Below, one piece after another: positions 10,845-22,584 of a stretch of DNA of 64,000 nucleotides. Position numbers and translations under genes: made by a program. How positions within the stretch are numbered: the first letter of the stretch is position 1; the number at the start of each line of letters is the position of its first letter. The notes under the pieces are model-generated. The model had not been told where the DNA came from. It saw only the letters and a program-made list of their open reading frames with translations, and made no database searches. Source of the DNA: Breviolum minutum Mf 1.05b.01 (lineage: Eukaryota; Sar; Dinophyceae; Suessiales; Symbiodiniaceae); contig DF239032.1 of NCBI GenBank assembly GCA_000507305.1, positions 124,001 to 188,000 on the forward strand, in the 5' to 3' direction.

Positions 10845-11866
10845 CAAACGGAAACGCGGTCCAGGCAAACTTGGTGAGAGCCTATTGCGAGCAATAACTT
10901 GAGCAAAGATGGTGAGTTCCTTGAGCCAAAAATTCCCCATTGCGTTGACCAATTCGTACCGGTGGACGCCCCACAATGCGACGAATAAGGCTTCGGAATT
11001 GAAGCGAGACAGATTGTGGAAGAAACAATTGCTTCGAAATAGCGCAGTCGATGTTTGATAGAACATTCCTTGCGTCGTAACATCCAAAGGTGCATCTCGA
11101 AAACCTTGGTCGTTGTGAATGGTATTCCACACCGGATTCGCGACCAGAGCAAGTGCACAGCATGCAACCAAGCCATTTGTCCGATTCGGTATGACCAAGT
11201 AAGTGCCTTAGTCATGGGGTTGTACCAAATTTGCGTGAAAGAAGGTGAAAAAAGGTGGTGGTCGCGCCCCCGTTGTGAACGCCAGAGTCCTTGAGGTGTT
11301 CAGCATCAATGGCACCCCTGCCAAATATCGCACACAGCCATCCAATAAATTTTTACGTTTTAGCAAAAATGAGGCAAAATGCCACATCATTTTGTTTTTA
11401 AGATCTATCCCACCTCCTGGGTTTGCAATCATTTCAATTCATTCGGACATTGCCAATTCAATTGCGGCGCAAAACAAGCAGGCACCTTTGTTGCACACCA
11501 GAAAATATGTCAAACGGTCTGTCATCACCGGCACCATTACGAACGACATTTGTCTGATTGGGATAAAGGCACTGCAGAATCCAAACCAATTGGATTGAAA
11601 ATGATTGAAATACTTTGTCGACGCAAAGGTAACACCGTACTGTGTGCTTCGGGTTGGTAACTTCCAAATGATTGCTCCACTCGTGCGAAGGTCTGGTAGG
11701 CAAACAATTTGTAGAAAAACACAGTATGTTTGGGTATGGGGCGGAAGTCCGTCACAAGCGTTGCGCGTTTTTTTTTTTCGGTGGAAGCATCGTGAACAAT
11801 GTTTTTTGTTTCCATCGTGCTGGCGTGCTTCCAGGTTGCCAATGCCATCCAATGGACGAAAACCAT
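10845..11866 (-). pseudogene. LINE remnant B: degenerate reverse transcriptase
   Basis: Minus-strand fragments in shifting frames keep the order of reverse transcriptase motifs. TDFRPIPKHTVFFYKLFAY and QPEAHST (about 11780-11650) match the finger region, RPFDIFSGVQQRC (about 11510) matches the GVxQGxxLSP region, and SIKHRLRYFEAIVSS with LIRRIVGRPP (about 11060-10970) matches the C-terminal connection. The catalytic YADD segment is not recognisable. Many stops and frame changes show old decay. It is distinct from LINE A, whose 5' end lies directly next to it. Confidence 0.7.
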
Positions 11867-11869
11867 TTT

Positions 11870-13090
11870 CGTGAGAAACGATTGTTCTTAGAACATTCTC
11901 AACACAAATGGTTCAATTTATCCACAATAACCTGCCCCCAAAAAAAAGGTCAGCTCAATTTTTCCAAGGCACAACTCGAACAACAGAAATAAATCAGTAG
12001 AAACAATAATCATTAACAATTATTTTGAAAAAATAATACAAATTGAACAGCAAATTGGAAAAATAAGAAACCAATGAAGACAGAACTAACCCAATTAAGA
12101 AACTAGCAACTGCTGACATGGTGATCAACTGTCCCAAGCAACAGGGTAGCAATAGTTGAAAAACAAATTGCGCTTTAAAACTTGTGCCAATGATGGCCCA
12201 ATCCAAAGTATCCGCTTAAAAAGGATTGAGCGGTTCGACCTATTTCTGCGCAATTTCCCGCATGAATAATCCTCGGAAACAGAAGGGCGGCCAACTAAAT
12301 TCTACTGTCAAGGTTGCGGTTCAAAACATTTTCGATCACGGGCGGGAGGCGTTAATCAGGACAAGGTCACACACAAAAATTCATGTTGATGAGTTCAAAA
12401 ATGTATTGAAAAACGCGAGGCAAAGGCGAAAATGTAGAAACAAACATTGTAGAAATGGCGCATGGCCATTCGAAAAGAATGCTAGTAACACGGCTTGGAA
12501 CCGGATTCGACGAGGGTAGTAGCACTTGGACAAAGGAACCAACTTCGAAAGAACCATGTGCAACTTTCAATTTCACCTCAGACGTGCATTTTTCTAGATG
12601 CAAAAATGCAAAAGGAACGTCACTTTGCCGTTGCTGGCATGCGGTTCCTGAAGCAGGGCGGACAAGTTGCTTGTGACGATGCGTTCATGTTGCTTTAATC
12701 ATTCATTTTCTCTAATTTTCATGGATCAAACAACAGGCATTATGAAAAGCACGCTGGCCAACAGAGCAAGCGACATTTATGAGATTAATTTTGTTTATTG
12801 AACCACCAGTCGAAGAGACAACATTGGTAGCGATCATCCTCGCCCAGGGAAATGGACAAACATATTTTTTCAGTTTCAGTACCATTGATACGATGTCACT
12901 TCACAGCTTCACCTTAAAGCAAGAATGCAAGGTTTGTCGCGCTGATTGCAGTGCTTGGTTTGCTGTAAGAAACAGGTGACCTGAATGGACGGAAGTGCTT
13001 CATTTACGATGGTGCAGATGTGGAGGATTTTGCATACTTGGAGGAGGACACACAGTGCGGATGAGGACGGCATCTTGATGTTTAGCGGTC
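11870..13090. other. Unassigned, partly very AT-rich
   Basis: About 11985-12080 is strongly AT-rich. No frame shows a recognisable domain. The plus-strand frame at 12226-12519 is Lys/Arg/Asn-rich and is probably chance. No gene is supported. Confidence 0.4.
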
Positions 13091-13095
13091 CCGTT

Positions 13096-13256
13096 GAACT
13101 TGGCCAGCACTGTTTCAGCGGTCAAATACGGGATGTTCATCCGGATTTTTTGCCGGGGGGGCCATCGGTTTGCCGGAACAAACCTGTTGGACCCCCAGGC
13201 AAAAAATCCGGATGAACATCCCGTATTTGACCGCTGAAACAGTGCTGGCCAAGTTC
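13096..13256. repeat. Perfect 59-bp inverted repeat, 43-bp spacer
   Basis: The left arm 13096-13154 (starting GAACTTGGCCAGCACTG) is an exact reverse complement of the right arm 13198-13256. Pairing continues into the spacer with a G-run against a C-run (13156-13160 with 13192-13196) after one mismatch, then three more pairs. The spacer is 43 nt. The right arm runs into protein-like sequence (EKTIKPEEIAKLREDVKLSG, about 13258-13317), which is not repeated on the left. It could be a hairpin element end, an inverted partial duplication or an assembly fold-back. Confidence 0.9.
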
Positions 13257-13259
13257 GAG

Positions 13260-14310
13260 AAAACCATTAAACCGGAAGAGATTGCCAAACTGCGGGAGGA
13301 TGTGAAGCTTTCAGGTGCCACGCAGACCTTCCCCCTTGCAAGGCACTGCAGATCCGCAGCAGACCGATGCAAGAATTGTGCACGGATGGGTTATTGTACG
13401 CTTGGTTCAAGAAGCAATTCACGCTCGTTCAGTGTTTCATGAATTAATTGAAGAAAGTGCCGCTCAATGTCATCCCGCCCCAAATGTTAAGTGTAAGGGA
13501 ACAGTCCATTATTAGGATGTTTTTCCAAAATTGGCGGATAAAATCGTGAACAAAAGTTGTGAGCGACAGTGTTTTGTTGATTGGCACGTTCTTCATGGTG
13601 TTCAGGGTTCTGGAGTAAAAAATGCACAGGGTTGATAGTTCCTGTTAGCACATGCAAGTAGCAAGTGTTGAATTTGCATGGCTGTTGACTCAGGATGACT
13701 GCTTTGCAGATGGACCCTGCACCTTCAAATGTCATGGCCCGACGATGCGCTTCCACTACGTTTTGCCTATGTTTCGTCAATCCGTTGACAAGACTACTTG
13801 AAGAAGGTGCTGGCCTCACGGTATCTCCGTTCTCCCTTCGAAGAGCAACGACCATTGTTCAGCAGATTTTCCTTGTCAAAAACACTTGCGTTGAGTGCAT
13901 GGTTTGTGGGCATCGCGAGTGTGGTCAGACAACATACTCATGTGAGGCCATGAAGAAGGAAAACCAACCCATCCCAATGCGACGCCGAAGAAATCGATAT
14001 CTACCTCCAACAGGAAGAGGGCCCTTTAGTGTTGTCTAGCCGTTGCAACTCAAGATGGCACTCGCCTCCGAAATCGTATGGTTTCAGAACCCTGGCCTTT
14101 GCAGGACATCACATGGGACAAGCAGGATTAAGAGGCTCCGCTGGAACGCGGCGCTTCGAAGTCTTGAATGTAATTCAAGCGCGCAATTGCCTCAATTTAC
14201 CCATGTTCAGCGGTTGAAGGTCAGATTGCTATAGCTTTTGGCTGCCATAGAGGCTGGATCGTCTATAGCCACCTGTTTGCTTCATTTCTTCTGGTTCTTG
14301 TGCAGCATTT
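13260..14310. other. Unassigned, possible exon fragments
   Basis: Right after the inverted repeat the plus strand reads EKTIKPEEIAKLREDVKLSG, which looks like coding sequence of unknown family. Around 13700-14040 both strands are open. The plus frame has a Cys-rich CVECMVCGHRECG, and the minus frame has no known motif. Without a family match, neither can be called a gene. Confidence 0.3.
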
Positions 14311-14315
14311 TCTTT

Positions 14316-14320
14316 GGAGT

Positions 14321-14399
<79 letters not shown>

Positions 14400-14428
14400 C
14401 GTTGTCGTTGTCGTTGTTGTTGTGTTGT

Positions 14429-14468
<40 letters not shown>

Positions 14469-14469
14469 G

Positions 14470-14546
<77 letters not shown>

Positions 14547-14566
14547 TGTTGTTGTTGTTGTTGTTA
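14316..14566. repeat. Composite (GTT)n / (GTC)n microsatellite
   Basis: About 250 bp of uninterrupted triplets. A (GTT)n block is followed by a short mixed GTC/GTT stretch near 14397-14416, more (GTT)n, then about 25 GTC triplets (about 14470-14546), then a final short (GTT)n. The sharp blocks suggest point mutation of GTT to GTC followed by expansion of the variant. The open frames across it encode homopolymers and are not genes. Confidence 0.95.
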
Positions 14567-14569
14567 CTT

Positions 14570-16110
14570 TACCACCCGGGGTCTGAGGCCTCATTGACAT
14601 CACGGGCAAGATGAATGCATTCAGTCTCACCACACTAGCCAACGATGATGGCCAGCTGTGACCTTTTTTCAAGGCACGTGTCCACGAGGTTCTTGCGTCA
14701 ACAATTCCACCACGCAGAGTCCTTCTTCGCGAGATGTTACAAGAATTATGACATTTGTCACGGTTGTGTGCATCTTGTATGTTTGTAAACTGGTGTCTTG
14801 TCCCAAGTGAGAGCCTTCATTTTGCAATTTCGAGTTGCAAACCTATTGGTTGATGCCTTGACAGCGTGAACAATGTTGAACAATGTTGCCTGGTGGCACA
14901 TTGCCACCTTCACAGTTCCAGCCGCAGCCTTTGCGAAAACGCCTGTGAAGCAAACATTGACGGCTGGGATTTGGCGACAGGCTGACCACCACAACAGTTC
15001 AAAAATGAAAGCTTCTGGCAAAAAAGCGTTTGCAAAATGGCAGTCATTATCATCAAACTGAAGGTGTTGTTGGGGTTGCCGGTGCGGCTTGTGCAAAGAC
15101 AAACTTAGTCACCACGCTGAGTAGGTGTCATTGGTATCCACTTTAGCGTTAAGTTTGTGTTCAACCTGTTTGCTTTCCTTAGGTCTGAAAGGAAAAACAA
15201 CTTCCTGACATGTGTTTGGGTTGTGCTTGGGTTGTGCAAGTCTGGAAAAATCAAGGGCATGCAGCGGTGTGCAGGTCCCTTTGCAATAAAACTGACAGTT
15301 GAAACGTTTCAGGTTTTCATGTCCTTGGCAATGGGAAAGACGGTTTGTAGGTCGGACTTATGTGGCTGCCCTATGTAACTTTTCACGCTTGCAGTGTTCC
15401 TCTTGGCTCCCGGGCGATGACGCTCCCGCACCCAGGGTAGTGGTGTTGCAAGGTGGGGTTCTGGCACGTAAAACTCGGAGTTTCGGCACGTTTTTTGCCT
15501 TCATGTATCACAACTCCTTGGGATGGCTTCCCTTACCCTGGACGCCCTGGACGTCAGGCACGTGCAACTTTCATGGGGTGCGCTGCCAGCATCAAAAGGT
15601 CCGTCAGCCACAGTGGCATCGAAGATGCATCAGTGCCTTGGTTGTTGGTTGTGAAGCTGCGGAGCTTGGTGCGAAGGTTTTCCGTTTTTTTTCCCAGTAA
15701 TCATTAATCAATGAGCTTTTGCAGTTGCAAACAACCAAGGGAACGTTCAACAGAAAACTAAGAAGAATTCAGTTGAGGAGTCAAATGTTTTTTTTGGGAA
15801 CAGGTGGGCATTGAACATTCCAGGTTTGAGATTCCTACGCAGTGGATTTCAATCACTCAATCAACCACTGTTTCTTTGGTTTGGGTCTTCTTATGTCCTT
15901 GGGAACTGTCCAGCTCTTGTGTTTCGGCTGTGCCAGGAACGCAAGAATTCCAAAGAGACGGCAGCGACCACAACGACAAAGGTGGGGTTAAGTTGAGCCT
16001 AAGAACCCTGAATGGAACTTGGAAATGGGAGAAACACCTGAGTAGAACTTTGGCTCTTTTGTTCCAGATGCAAAGCAATTTCAGACCCAAGATTTCACAT
16101 ACGCAATACA
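14570..16110. other. Unassigned
   Basis: No recognisable domain on either strand. Several GC-richer patches (for example 15400-15600) are open in more than one frame but match nothing I know. These could be exons of an unrecognised gene. Confidence 0.3.
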
Positions 16111-16117
16111 CTCGTGG

Positions 16118-16177
16118 TCATCGTCATCACCGTCTTCGTCATCGTCATCGTCATCGTCATCATCATCGTCGTCGTCG

Positions 16178-16210
<33 letters not shown>
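16118..16210. repeat. Imperfect (CAT/CGT)n microsatellite
   Basis: Triplets alternating ATC, GTC and CATC for about 90 bp, purest as (CAT)n at 16178-16210. Simple sequence repeat, no coding role inferred. Confidence 0.9.
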
Positions 16211-16211
<1 letters not shown>

Positions 16212-16214
16212 GAA

Positions 16215-18345
16215 CATTAAGAACAGGATGCAGGTCACTGCTCTGAAAAAGATATCTTGCAGTGAAGCATGATGTATAGACATTGATGTAGATGATGATG
16301 TTGAAAGACTTAAATTCACGGGTGAATTTAATGGGAGCAGCTCATTGTCGCCAATTTTTCGGAACCTGTCGCCACTCAACGGTTGCGCCCGGGCAGGGGT
16401 CTATGTTCAGAAGAGTCGGGAACATAAGGGAACGTTCCAGAAGAGCTGTATAGATGGGAACGCCTCTGAAGTTTGAAGATGGAACCCCAACACTTTTGGG
16501 ATTTTTAGATGTTTTTCCTTTTCCAAGGAAGCATTTTTCAGGTTCCATGTTAGCGTTTGGGGGTGCATTCCTCGAAACGAAAACCTGAGGTCTTGTCCCC
16601 AAACATATTTGTTCAGGCAATTTCCAGGATGGGGGGTTACCTACACCCCTCAAAATGAACCAATTCAAAAGGAAAATCATCTGAACCAAACCTCCAACTT
16701 GAGTCATGCCAACTGGGTCGATTTGCTCGTGGAAAATTTTTGGTCTTGTCTTTTCACTTTTTAGGGTATATGTTATATGTATCAAAATCAAGACATAAAG
16801 TATCTCTAAAGCTAGATGTGCATATCAATTTCAATTTCTTTATACCGGCCACAAGCACAATTGACACGGATACGCCGGTGACCCTTTTTGGAGGTGCTTT
16901 CCGGGTGGAAAAATGGATCATTGAGGTCTCCTTAGGCTCTCTGTCCTCCTTGTTGTCCTGGCGGCGCAAATCTCCCAGCGCCACGGAAGAGGAAAGCTGC
17001 GGAAGCGGCGGAAGCAGCGGAACCAGTGGAAGTGGGGGGGTTTTCGTGGTATGCTGGTTTTTCTAGGCATTGGACTTCGCATGTTTTTTTAAAGGAAAAT
17101 ATATGGTCATTTTTGATTGAGTGGTTTTTTTTGCCGAGATTCAATGAAGTGGTAAGGGACCAGGGGACCATAAGGGAATTCTTCCTTGGGATACCTTCAA
17201 AATGGTTGGTTTGCGAATGGTCGATGCTGATCATTTATTGGAATTGGGATTGTTTCTTTTTTTGACATCGAAAACTTTGGTTAATTGAAACTAGAAGCGA
17301 AAAGTTGGAGATTCTCTTGGGGCGTCGGACAGGTGGACCGTCAACTGATTCGGACATTTGAGTTCCATGGAGGGGCGGAAAGTGATGCTTTTGGAAAAAT
17401 GGTATTTCCAGATCATCTGCATAAGCGTATCCTGTTAGTCACTTGGTGGAGGGAGGACAAAGATATAAGTCATAGTAGCATTCGTCGTGGCACTTCTGGT
17501 GGTGGTGGTGGTGGTGGTGGTGGTGGTGGTGGTGGTGGTACAACGCGCCCAGACATTGTCGGCATCCACAATTCTGGCCCAACATTTCCAAACTATATTA
17601 TGCCCAAGCTTGCGGATTCGGGAGTCTACGCGTTGATAACCACATTGTCCAATCAGTTTTTTGCCTAGACTGGAGATTTCTGTTCAGTTAACGAAACAGC
17701 TGAATTGCCTGATCACTGACAGGAAATTGTGATAGAAACGAGAGTTGGGGTCCTCAAAGTATGACACGCTTGACCAAAAAAAAGGGCTCTGAGAAATTCA
17801 AATGGCAAGAAAAATCGCGAACAAAAACCCATCCTCCTGTACAGAGTGCCTCAGGTTTTGACTCCAACTTTTTCATGGTTTTCACAGGGTTGACATGTCA
17901 TCCCATTGAATCAATCACCGAGAAACATTGAAGTTCCAAGGATTTGTCCAATCCTCAAACTTTGGAAGATCGAATAGCGCTACTTGGCGAAGGATTCAAC
18001 GTGAGTTAAACCAGAAGAGATGGTGGACAAAAAAATGAATACAACATATGCTACCCAAATAGGGTACTTAATTCCCGAAAAAAGCTCTTCTGCAATTTAC
18101 AAGGTATGTACCAGGTTTTGTTGATAAACTTTCCTTCCAATGATAAGGCAGTGTTCGACTGATGTAGAACATGACATGAGGCCAAGTGAAAGCTCTCATT
18201 CCCATGTTGGGCAATGGCCGTATATCATTTGACACACTCCCATCGCTGCTTAGACATGGAAACATCCCAACAATATGGTGGTTGGGGAAGATGATGTTCG
18301 TTTTGGTTTCAATGATGCCATTTTGGGAGGAATTTTAATTCTGAA
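16215..18345. other. Unassigned, weak exon-like patches
   Basis: Around 16880-17035 the plus strand reads like protein, including LLSWRRKSPSATEEES and a Gly/Ser-rich run, with no family match. Around 17290-17660 another open stretch includes the (GGT)n tract. Neither has clear splice boundaries or a known domain. Confidence 0.25.
17497..17538. repeat. (GGT)n microsatellite
   Basis: About 14 consecutive GGT triplets. If the local plus-strand frame were coding, it would give polyglycine. Confidence 0.9.
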
Positions 18346-18348
18346 ACA

Positions 18349-18446
18349 TACCCTCCCTGAAATTAACAGCTCGCACCTCAAGATTGGTGGTTGGAAGATG
18401 AATTTCCTTTTGGGATGGCCTATTTTCAGGGGCGAACTGTTTGTAG
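18349..18446 (+). repeat. TIR-bearing short repeat, copy 1 (MITE-like)
   Basis: The left end CCTGAAATTAACAGCTCGC and the right end GGCGAACTGTTTGTAG are imperfect inverted repeats. The core GGTTGGAAGATGAATTTCC is shared with copies at 27181-27297 (same orientation) and 20843, 22313 and 36244 (opposite orientation). It has no coding capacity. The size of about 100 bp with inverted ends suggests a non-autonomous DNA transposon, but the family is unknown to me. Confidence 0.6.
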
Positions 18447-18449
18447 CAT

Positions 18450-20137
18450 CCATGTCTCTTGTTAACTTGTGGAAGCTTTGCTCAGGGCAATTCATCTCGA
18501 TGGTATTGTGCCTGGGCATCACCGCATTTACAGTGACTTCTGTGAAACAAATTGGATGTGTCGGACCTTGGGCCATTGGACTCGGCCATTTTGTTGCGGT
18601 CAAAATTTCATGGGTGTGCTGTCACACCCCTTTTTTTTTAAGCGAATGCCGACTCGGAATCCATTCAAAAATTGGTGATGCTTTGGAAGTCCATGCCACT
18701 CAGTTGAATGATTTGGACGTGGCCCACTTGCGACTTGGCTTGATTGGGGAAATTGAGGGATTTTTTTGTTGTTTGAATGTTGTTTTCTTCATGATTTTTT
18801 TTCCAATCTATCCTGGAAGTACGGGTACCGTACATAGATACATACATCATACACATGTTCATATTAAAGTCTTTTTTGATATACAAATATTTGTAATATA
18901 TATATATATATATACATCCAAATACATCGTGATAAGCAGTCCCTGTACTCCAGCATGGCACGTGGAAGAAATGGTGGAATCGCTGCTTCCCAAGCCATTT
19001 TTGGTAGGAGCTTCTTGTCTTTTTTTTCGTCCGTTTTCCTGGAAGGTGGCCTTAAGGAGGGAGTAGGTGTAGAAATTCCCCAAATTTTGATATGATGAGA
19101 CTCTGAATCTCTGTATCGAGATTCGGGAGATCAATGATTTTAGATTCATGGCGTAAGTGTTTTTGAGAAGAGCTAGTTTTTTTTCTTCTCTTTTTCGTTT
19201 TGGGTTTACACCCCTCAAATTTGCTGAACATTAACATTTTGAACCCGAAAAAATGAAGGTGGATGCTTCAGATGATTTTTCCTTTTCAAACTTAGGTGAT
19301 TTTTAGGTGAACCAGCCGTTAATTTTCAAGGGTTCCTAGCTTAACCCCTCACACCTAGTAATTTCATGAGCCCCTGGTCTACCTTCCCCCGGATTTCCAG
19401 GGTTAATTTTTGATTGGAATCATTCATGCCATGCCATTTCCATTGATAGGTATTTCTTCTCTGACTACATGCTCTCCAAGAGAACCATGGTGGTCATTCG
19501 CCTGGTCACGGACAAGAAAACGGCACCTCGGTGGTTAACCTTGACCTTTTGGATGGGGTTTACCTGCGGTTTCGTCACCTCGGAAAACCACCCACGACCC
19601 ACGAACCACAGGTACCCACGAAGAATCTGAAACTCTCACGCATATTTGCTACACTTTCGCAGGGATATGGTCATTTGGGGGTTGATTCATTTTGTGAAAA
19701 TCTCCAGGTCAACAGGACGAATTTCAGACATCCCACATCTTGGGCTGAGGAAAAACTCATGGCGTGCAAGCAGCATAACCTCCGGTCTCTTAGCTGTCAA
19801 CAGATCTTGAAATTGTTGAAGATCTTCCGATGTTGCCAAGAGTTGGATTTTGAAAAGGAGTTTATATACAATCTTTACTATATGACTACGGTATATGTGC
19901 CTTTCTTCAAGCTAAATTGTGCAGTGGATGAATCAGGATGTTACGTAAACATTCGGATGATCATGGAATTCTACAGTGCTACAATGGTCTGTACAGCAAA
20001 TGGGGCATCAAGAAGTTGCGTTTGGAGGTTTATATAACCCTTTCCCTGATGTCTTGGTTTGTTTGTTTTTACTGTAAGGATTCCATCTTGTTGATCTCCT
20101 CTTCCTTGTGCCTAGATTTTTGCTTTTAATTTCAAAT

Positions 20138-20140
<3 letters not shown>
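18450..20140. other. Unassigned, one exon-like piece
   Basis: The stretch 19450-19515 follows TTGATAG and reads YFFSDYMLSKRTMVVIRL, which looks like coding sequence of unknown family. A TA-rich tract lies at 18896-18915. Other open frames, including a long one across 18275-19066 that runs through the MITE-like repeat, look spurious. Confidence 0.25.
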
Positions 20141-20142
<2 letters not shown>

Positions 20143-20169
<27 letters not shown>

Positions 20170-20178
20170 TGCTGTTGT
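20143..20178. repeat. (GTT)n microsatellite
   Basis: About 35 bp of (TTG/GTT)n with a GCT interruption near 20171. Confidence 0.85.
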
Positions 20179-20842
20179 TGCTGCTTCTCTTGTTGTTTCT
20201 TTTAGCCCTCCGCAGGAAGAGTGATCGGAGTTCCAAGCACGATCGTTCCCCTGAGTTGATTCGACAGCAGGCGGTCAGAGTCTACGTCGTCCAAGTGGGT
20301 CCCATGATCCTCATAAAAACCATGATTGTTAGTGCTCCAACCTTTTCGGCCGTTCGTCTTGGTGGTCCAAGTAGTTTCTTCAAGAAACCAGAAAATCCTT
20401 CAAAATCATGGTGGGTTGTCATGATCACAGCTCCGAAGGGATGGAAACGCCCCAAAACGCCCCAAAACGCCAAAAGACAGTTTTGAAGCCCCGCCTGTGT
20501 GAAGAGGCCATTATGCTTCATGAGTGTTGTTCGCATCCCAGCATCATCAAATTGCAGGCATGCAACTGCTAGGGGAGCTGTGGAGATGCAACTGGTAGGG
20601 AGGGAGCAGTTTTCCTGGTAAACTCAGGAGTTGGACTTAGAAAGTTGGCCCGTTAGAAAGGCCACCACATTGTAGATGCGTTTTTTCGTAGTGTAAAAAG
20701 AGTTTTTTTTTCTCCCATGGTTATGCCAGATGACAGGAGGGGGGTATATGGTATACGTCATTTCCAGGGATGTTACATGACTGGGTCTGGAAAATGATCT
20801 TTTGGGGCAAGACTCAAGCTGTGGAAGATATGGCTTGAATAA

Positions 20843-20942
20843 AGTCACCTGAAGAAGGGACCATTTCAAAAGGAAGATAGTCTTCCAACCATCATTTTTC
20901 AAGGGGCATTTTTCAAGGGGATATGTTAGTTTACCGGAGGGT
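20843..20942 (-). repeat. TIR-bearing short repeat, copy 2
   Basis: Opposite orientation to the 18.35-kb copy. It has TTTCAAAAGGAAGATAGTC, the core TCTTCCAACCATC, and ends TGTTAGTTTACCGGAGGG. The left end is more diverged. An internal CAAGGGGCATTTTTCAAGGGG duplication is visible. Confidence 0.55.
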
Positions 20943-20944
20943 AA

Positions 20945-22310
20945 CCAAAATATGTCTAGAGCTGAACAAATCCACTGCAAATGGATGCTTGCATCCTTTT
21001 GATGGATCAAGTGACCTCAACTGGCGGGGTTTCAAGGCAGAACTTGGGGGGAAAAAGCACTGGAGCTGCCAGGAATGCTTCATTCACAATGGCTATTTCT
21101 ATGTGTCTCGGCCGCGTCGTTGGTGTCGTTGTGAGCTTCTGGGTTGCTGGCAGATCCCTTGTCTTTTTTTTCAGGGATCCCTTTCATGTAATACTGCAGC
21201 ACCGTTTTTTTGCCGCAAAAAAATTCAGCAAAAATCATGGGATGCTCATTTTCACACAGCAGTTGGGAACCTGGAGTTGGAACACCACATGGGAAATTCG
21301 GGTTTTTTCGGGTTTGTGTGAAACTCGGCAGGAGATTTTGGAGTATGCCAGTGGTGGTAGGCAGGGGAATCATGGCATCTCACGGGGTTCTGTGACCTGG
21401 GCACCCATGGCTTATGCTGTTGCTTAGGGTCTAACACAGGATGATTCAAAAAGAAAGTTGGTCACTTTTTGACCCTAAAAACACACACCTCAGGTGGTTA
21501 ATCCTAGACTTTCGGAATTTTGGGGATGAGTTTTTTTTTTTTTGCGAAAGTTCACTGCCTGGATTTCAGTTGAAATCACCCCGGTGTGAACATTTCGATG
21601 CCTTCAATGCTGATCAGGCTTTTTGATGCAATCTTGGATGCTGAGTGTCATACAGAGCAGGAGACAGCCAACTTTATGCGCCTTGGTATGGGGAATTCGG
21701 AATGGCCTGGCTGGTTGATGCTGGGTATATATATCCTCATGGTTTGGTTGATGGCCATGGCCATGGTTGTTGGGACTATCTCCAGTATCCCCCAAGTTTG
21801 TTCCTCCCAAAAAACCGCCAAGCCCTTGTGAGGTTGCAGTTGCTTAGCGCTGTCCAGCACATGCATGAAAGGCTCCCATTTCTTTCCGGGGAAGAATGGG
21901 ACGGGATGGCGAGATGAGTGCAGGGATGACTGACTTGGAAAAAGGGCATTTTTTCCAGAAAGGAATCTCAAGCGCGAGCCAGATCTTTATACTTATTATT
22001 ATAATTATATTACTCATTTTTTTATTATGATTAATCCAGAGGGTGAGGAATTTTTTAGACCAGGGAAATCTAGTAGAAGGTAACGACTTAGCGCAAGTAT
22101 CCAAGGTACTCAAGGCCGCTAGGTGAAATTCGTGGATGTTTTGCCTCAACAAACTAAACGATAGATGGTTACACTGTACACCACAAAACTTGAGTCATGC
22201 CAATTTTTGGGGCAGTGATGTCATCAAGTTTATATAAATCACAATGTATATTTGCTATTATATGCTACCTTTTGGGATCATAGATTTTTTCCACCTATTA
22301 AAGACCAAAG
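20945..22310. other. Unassigned, exon-like fragments
   Basis: The stretch 21320-21420 reads LCETRQEILEYASGG, and 21645-21880 reads LYAPWYGEFGMAWLVDAGYI followed by a Gly/His-rich run. Both look like protein but match no family I recognise, and exon borders are unclear. An AT-rich patch occupies 21985-22035. Confidence 0.25.
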
Positions 22311-22312
22311 GG

Positions 22313-22407
22313 TACCCTTCCTGAAACTAACAGTAAACGCCCCAAAAGGAAACAATCGTATTCCAACCATCCCTTTTCGGGCGCGAAAATGTTAGATTCA
22401 GAGAGGG
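22313..22407 (-). repeat. TIR-bearing short repeat, copy 3
   Basis: CCTGAAACTAACAGTAAACG at the left and TGTTAGATTCAGAGAGGG at the right are inverted ends. The core ATTCCAACCATCC is the reverse complement of the core in the 18.35-kb and 27.2-kb copies. Non-coding. Confidence 0.65.
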
Positions 22408-22441
22408 TAGACCTTGAAGGGTGCTGACTCAATTTCTTTCA

Positions 22442-22581
22442 TGGCAGATGGAGGCTTGAACTTGAATCAAGATGATTTTGACCTATTGGAATCAGACCTT
22501 TTTGGAATCCAGGTCATTAAGAAATCCTCCTGGCCTCACATAAAAAAGAGGATAGGAAGAGTCATTGGAGCTTACAAGAAG
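22442..22581 (+). CDS. Exon-like piece, unknown protein
   Basis: A clean open stretch reads MADGGLNLNQDDFDLLESDL and, further on, KKSSWPHIKKRIGRVIGAYK, and ends AAGAAG|GTGGGT, a plausible GT donor. The upstream border may be GGCAG|AT at 22449. Acidic first half, basic second half. No family recognised. It could be the upstream part of a gene whose other exons I cannot identify. Confidence 0.3.
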
Positions 22582-22584
22582 GTG

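Noticed and set aside
10919..10938. Minus-strand TTTTTGGCTCAAGG, resembling the 3' end of the dinoflagellate spliced leader
   Set aside because: Only about 12 bases match, the upstream part of the leader is missing, and it lies inside LINE remnant B, so it is probably chance rather than a leader relic.
14229..14672. Poly-Thr, poly-Leu, poly-Val and poly-Cys open frames across the GTT tract (and like frames at 28.7, 30.9 and 43.5 kb)
   Set aside because: These are translations of microsatellites and are open in all frames by composition.
18275..19066. 263-codon plus-strand open frame
   Set aside because: It runs through a copy of the TIR-bearing repeat and a TA tract, has low-complexity hydrophobic composition and no domain, so it is probably chance.
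22121..22137. AGGTGAAATTCGTGGAT, close to a conserved 18S rRNA segment
   Set aside because: Only about 17 bases match and neighbouring sequence shows no rRNA similarity.
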